From the NCBI GenBank assembly GCA_026785965.1, contig JAJAYY010000179.1, positions 1 through 9,500 on the forward strand: a stretch of 9,500 nt of DNA, written 5' to 3'. The notes beneath the pieces are model-generated. The model saw nothing but the letters and a program-made list of their open reading frames with translations. It was not told where the DNA came from and searched no databases. Shown one piece after another: positions 6,953 through 9,500 of the stretch. Origin of the DNA: Sphingomonas bacterium (GTDB lineage Bacteria > Pseudomonadota > Alphaproteobacteria > Sphingomonadales > Sphingomonadaceae). Each line of letters begins with the position of its first letter. The first letter of the stretch is position 1. The translations under genes and the position numbers were made by a program.

Positions 6953-8227
6953 ATGACAAGTTTTGACCGCCACGTTGCAGCGCCGAGTGGCCGCTTCGAC
7001 GGAATCGAGCGTCCCTACACCGCCGCCGACGTCGAACGCTTGCGTGGATCGGTTGCGGTCGAGCATTCGCTCGCCCGGCGCGGCGCACTGCGGTTGTGGG
7101 AATTGCTTCATCAGGACGAGCCCGTGCGCGCGCTTGGCGCGGTCACCGGCAACCAGGCGATGCAGCAAGTTCGCGCCGGCCTGCAGGCAATTTACCTGTC
7201 GGGCTGGCAGGCGGCGGCCGATGCCAACACCGCCGGGGCGATGTACCCCGACCAGTCGCTCTATCCCGCCAATACCGGACCCGAGCTTGCCCGGCGGATC
7301 AACCGCACGCTCCAGCGCGCTGACCAAATCGAGCATAGCGAGGGCGGCTCGAAGCGCGACTGGTTCGCGCCGATCGTCGCCGATGCCGAGGCCGGGTTCG
7401 GGGGTCCGCTCAACTGTTTCGAGATCATGAAGGCCTATATCGAAGCCGGGGCGGCGGGAGTTCATTTCGAGGATCAGCTCGCGTCGGAAAAGAAATGCGG
7501 CCATCTTGGCGGCAAAGTGCTGATCCCGACCCAGGCCGCGATCCGCAACCTCGACGCCGCTCGGCTCGCCGCCGACGTGTGCGGCGTACCAACCGTGCTG
7601 GTCGCGCGGACCGATGCCGAGAGTGCCCGGCTGATTACGTCGGACGTCGACGAGCGCGACCGCCAGTTCCTTACCGGCAAGCGCACTCCCGAAGGTTTCT
7701 TCCGCCTCAAGGAAGGAACCGGGCTTGATCATTGCATTGCCCGCGGGCTTGCCTTCGCCCCCCACGCCGATCTGCTGTGGTGGGAAACCAGCCATCCCGA
7801 TCTCGACGATGCGCGGACCTTCGCAGAAGCGGTGCACAAGCAATATCCGGGCAAATTGCTCGCTTACAATTGCAGCCCGAGCTTCAATTGGGCGGCCAAG
7901 CTCGACTCCGACACGATCGCCAAATTCCAGCGCGAATTGGGCGCGATGGGCTACAAGTTCCAGTTCGTGACCCTGGCTGGCTTCCACAGCCTCAACCATG
8001 CCATGTTCGAGCTCGCCGGCGGATATCGCGATCGCGGCATGACGGCCTATTCGGAGCTCCAGCAAGCCGAGTTCGCCAGCGAAGGCGCGGGCTACACCGC
8101 GACCCGCCATCAGCGCGAGGTCGGCACCGGCTATTTCGACGCCATCGCTACCGCGATCTCGGCCGGCCAGGCGTCGACCGTGGCGCTGACCGAATCGACC
8201 GAAGCAGCGCAATTTGCGCACGCCTGA
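6953..8227 (+). CDS. aceA: Isocitrate lyase
   Basis: The enzyme splits isocitrate into glyoxylate and succinate, the first step of the glyoxylate bypass, needed for growth on acetate and fatty acids. The 424-residue protein is close to the usual bacterial length (about 425-435). It shows the family hallmarks: [10 protein letters not shown] and MYPDQSLYP near residues 83-105, [15 protein letters not shown] at about 138-152, and the catalytic loop signature KKCGHLGGK with active-site Cys182. Further on come [16 protein letters not shown] in the glyoxylate-binding region, and [13 protein letters not shown]. All expected motifs are present, so the enzyme should be active and cytoplasmic. It is the first gene of a + strand operon with the DUF4170-like gene (18-base gap) and aceB, and is divergent from a ScfR-type regulator that probably controls it. 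Identification is firm; the Mg2+ cofactor and tetrameric state are known for the family and not visible here. Confidence 0.98.
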   Translation: MTSFDRHVAAPSGRFDGIERPYTAADVERLRGSVAVEHSLARRGALRLWELLHQDEPVRALGAVTGNQAMQQVRAGLQAIYLSGWQAAADANTAGAMYPDQSLYPANTGPELARRINRTLQRADQIEHSEGGSKRDWFAPIVADAEAGFGGPLNCFEIMKAYIEAGAAGVHFEDQLASEKKCGHLGGKVLIPTQAAIRNLDAARLAADVCGVPTVLVARTDAESARLITSDVDERDRQFLTGKRTPEGFFRLKEGTGLDHCIARGLAFAPHADLLWWETSHPDLDDARTFAEAVHKQYPGKLLAYNCSPSFNWAAKLDSDTIAKFQRELGAMGYKFQFVTLAGFHSLNHAMFELAGGYRDRGMTAYSELQQAEFASEGAGYTATRHQREVGTGYFDAIATAISAGQASTVALTESTEAAQFAHA

Positions 8228-8245
8228 CTTCAAGGGAGAGACACG

Positions 8246-8433
8246 ATGGACCAGCGTTATTGGGTGATCGGCGGCGAATATCGCGACTGCGCCTTTCGCG
8301 AACTTGAACCGGGTACCGAGACGATGAGCGGGCCATTTCACAATGAAGGTCGCGCCCGCACCGAATGGCAGCGGCTGACCTTCCGCGACAATCGTCCGGC
8401 GATGACCCGCTATGCGATCGCGGTCGAACCGCG

Positions 8434-8437
<4 letters not shown>
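8246..8437 (+). CDS. Small DUF4170-like protein between aceA and aceB
   Basis: The 63-residue product begins MDQRYWVIGGEYRDCAFREL and continues with PGTETMSGPFHNEGRARTEWQRL and RYAIAVEP. The YWVIGGEY opening, the PGTE...GPF segment and the final RY-I strand resemble, from memory, the DUF4170 family of short alphaproteobacterial proteins, which have no known function. A good Shine-Dalgarno sequence, AAGGGAGAG (8232-8240), lies five bases before ATG 8246, so this is a real translated gene despite its size. It sits 18 bases after aceA, and its TGA (8435-8437) overlaps a possible TTG start of aceB, so all three are likely cotranscribed. No signal peptide or membrane segment is visible, so it should be cytoplasmic. 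The location suggests a link to glyoxylate metabolism or its control, but nothing in the sequence shows what it does. Confidence 0.75.

Positions 8438-9500
<1,063 letters not shown>

Noticed and set aside
6848..8341. 497-codon - strand open frame opposite aceA
   Set aside because: It covers aceA, whose isocitrate lyase motifs are complete. The antisense product shows no domain, and its start lies inside the DUF4170-like gene.

Overview
The window is gene-dense, GC-rich chromosomal DNA whose proteins look alphaproteobacterial. The gene order (ftsX, YdcF-type gene, plsC-type gene, convergent with pheST; then a ScfR-type regulator divergent from aceA) and the protein wording fit the Sphingomonadales (Sphingomonas-like). 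This taxonomic call is inference from remembered protein features, not from a database search. I see no rRNA, tRNA, insertion sequence, prophage or CRISPR array.

Left part (1-1775, + strand): the C-terminal half of cell-division protein FtsX, a YdcF/DUF218 envelope protein and a PlsC-type acyltransferase form a tightly overlapping cell-envelope operon. The acyltransferase reading frame breaks near 1541 and continues in another frame, so it is either a broken gene or a sequence error.

Middle part (1720-5135, - strand): pheS and pheT encode the two subunits of phenylalanyl-tRNA synthetase. They overlap by ATGA, and pheT runs tail-to-tail into the acyltransferase gene with a 56-base overlap. 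Divergent from pheS, across a 72-base gap, lies a 68-codon gene (5208-5414) that looks like the two ends of a DUF5996-family protein joined together with the middle missing.

Right part (5411-9500): a ScfR/RamB-type XRE regulator (- strand) faces away from an operon for the glyoxylate bypass: aceA (isocitrate lyase), a 63-residue DUF4170-like protein, and aceB (malate synthase A, cut by the window end). Together these let the cell build C4 acids from acetyl-CoA, bypassing the decarboxylating steps of the TCA cycle. The 135-base gap between regulator and aceA holds several repeated motifs that are plausible operators.

Most of the window is ordinary core metabolism. The points worth a second look are the frameshifted acyltransferase, the collapsed DUF5996-like gene, the small protein between the two glyoxylate enzymes, and the operator candidates between the regulator and aceA.
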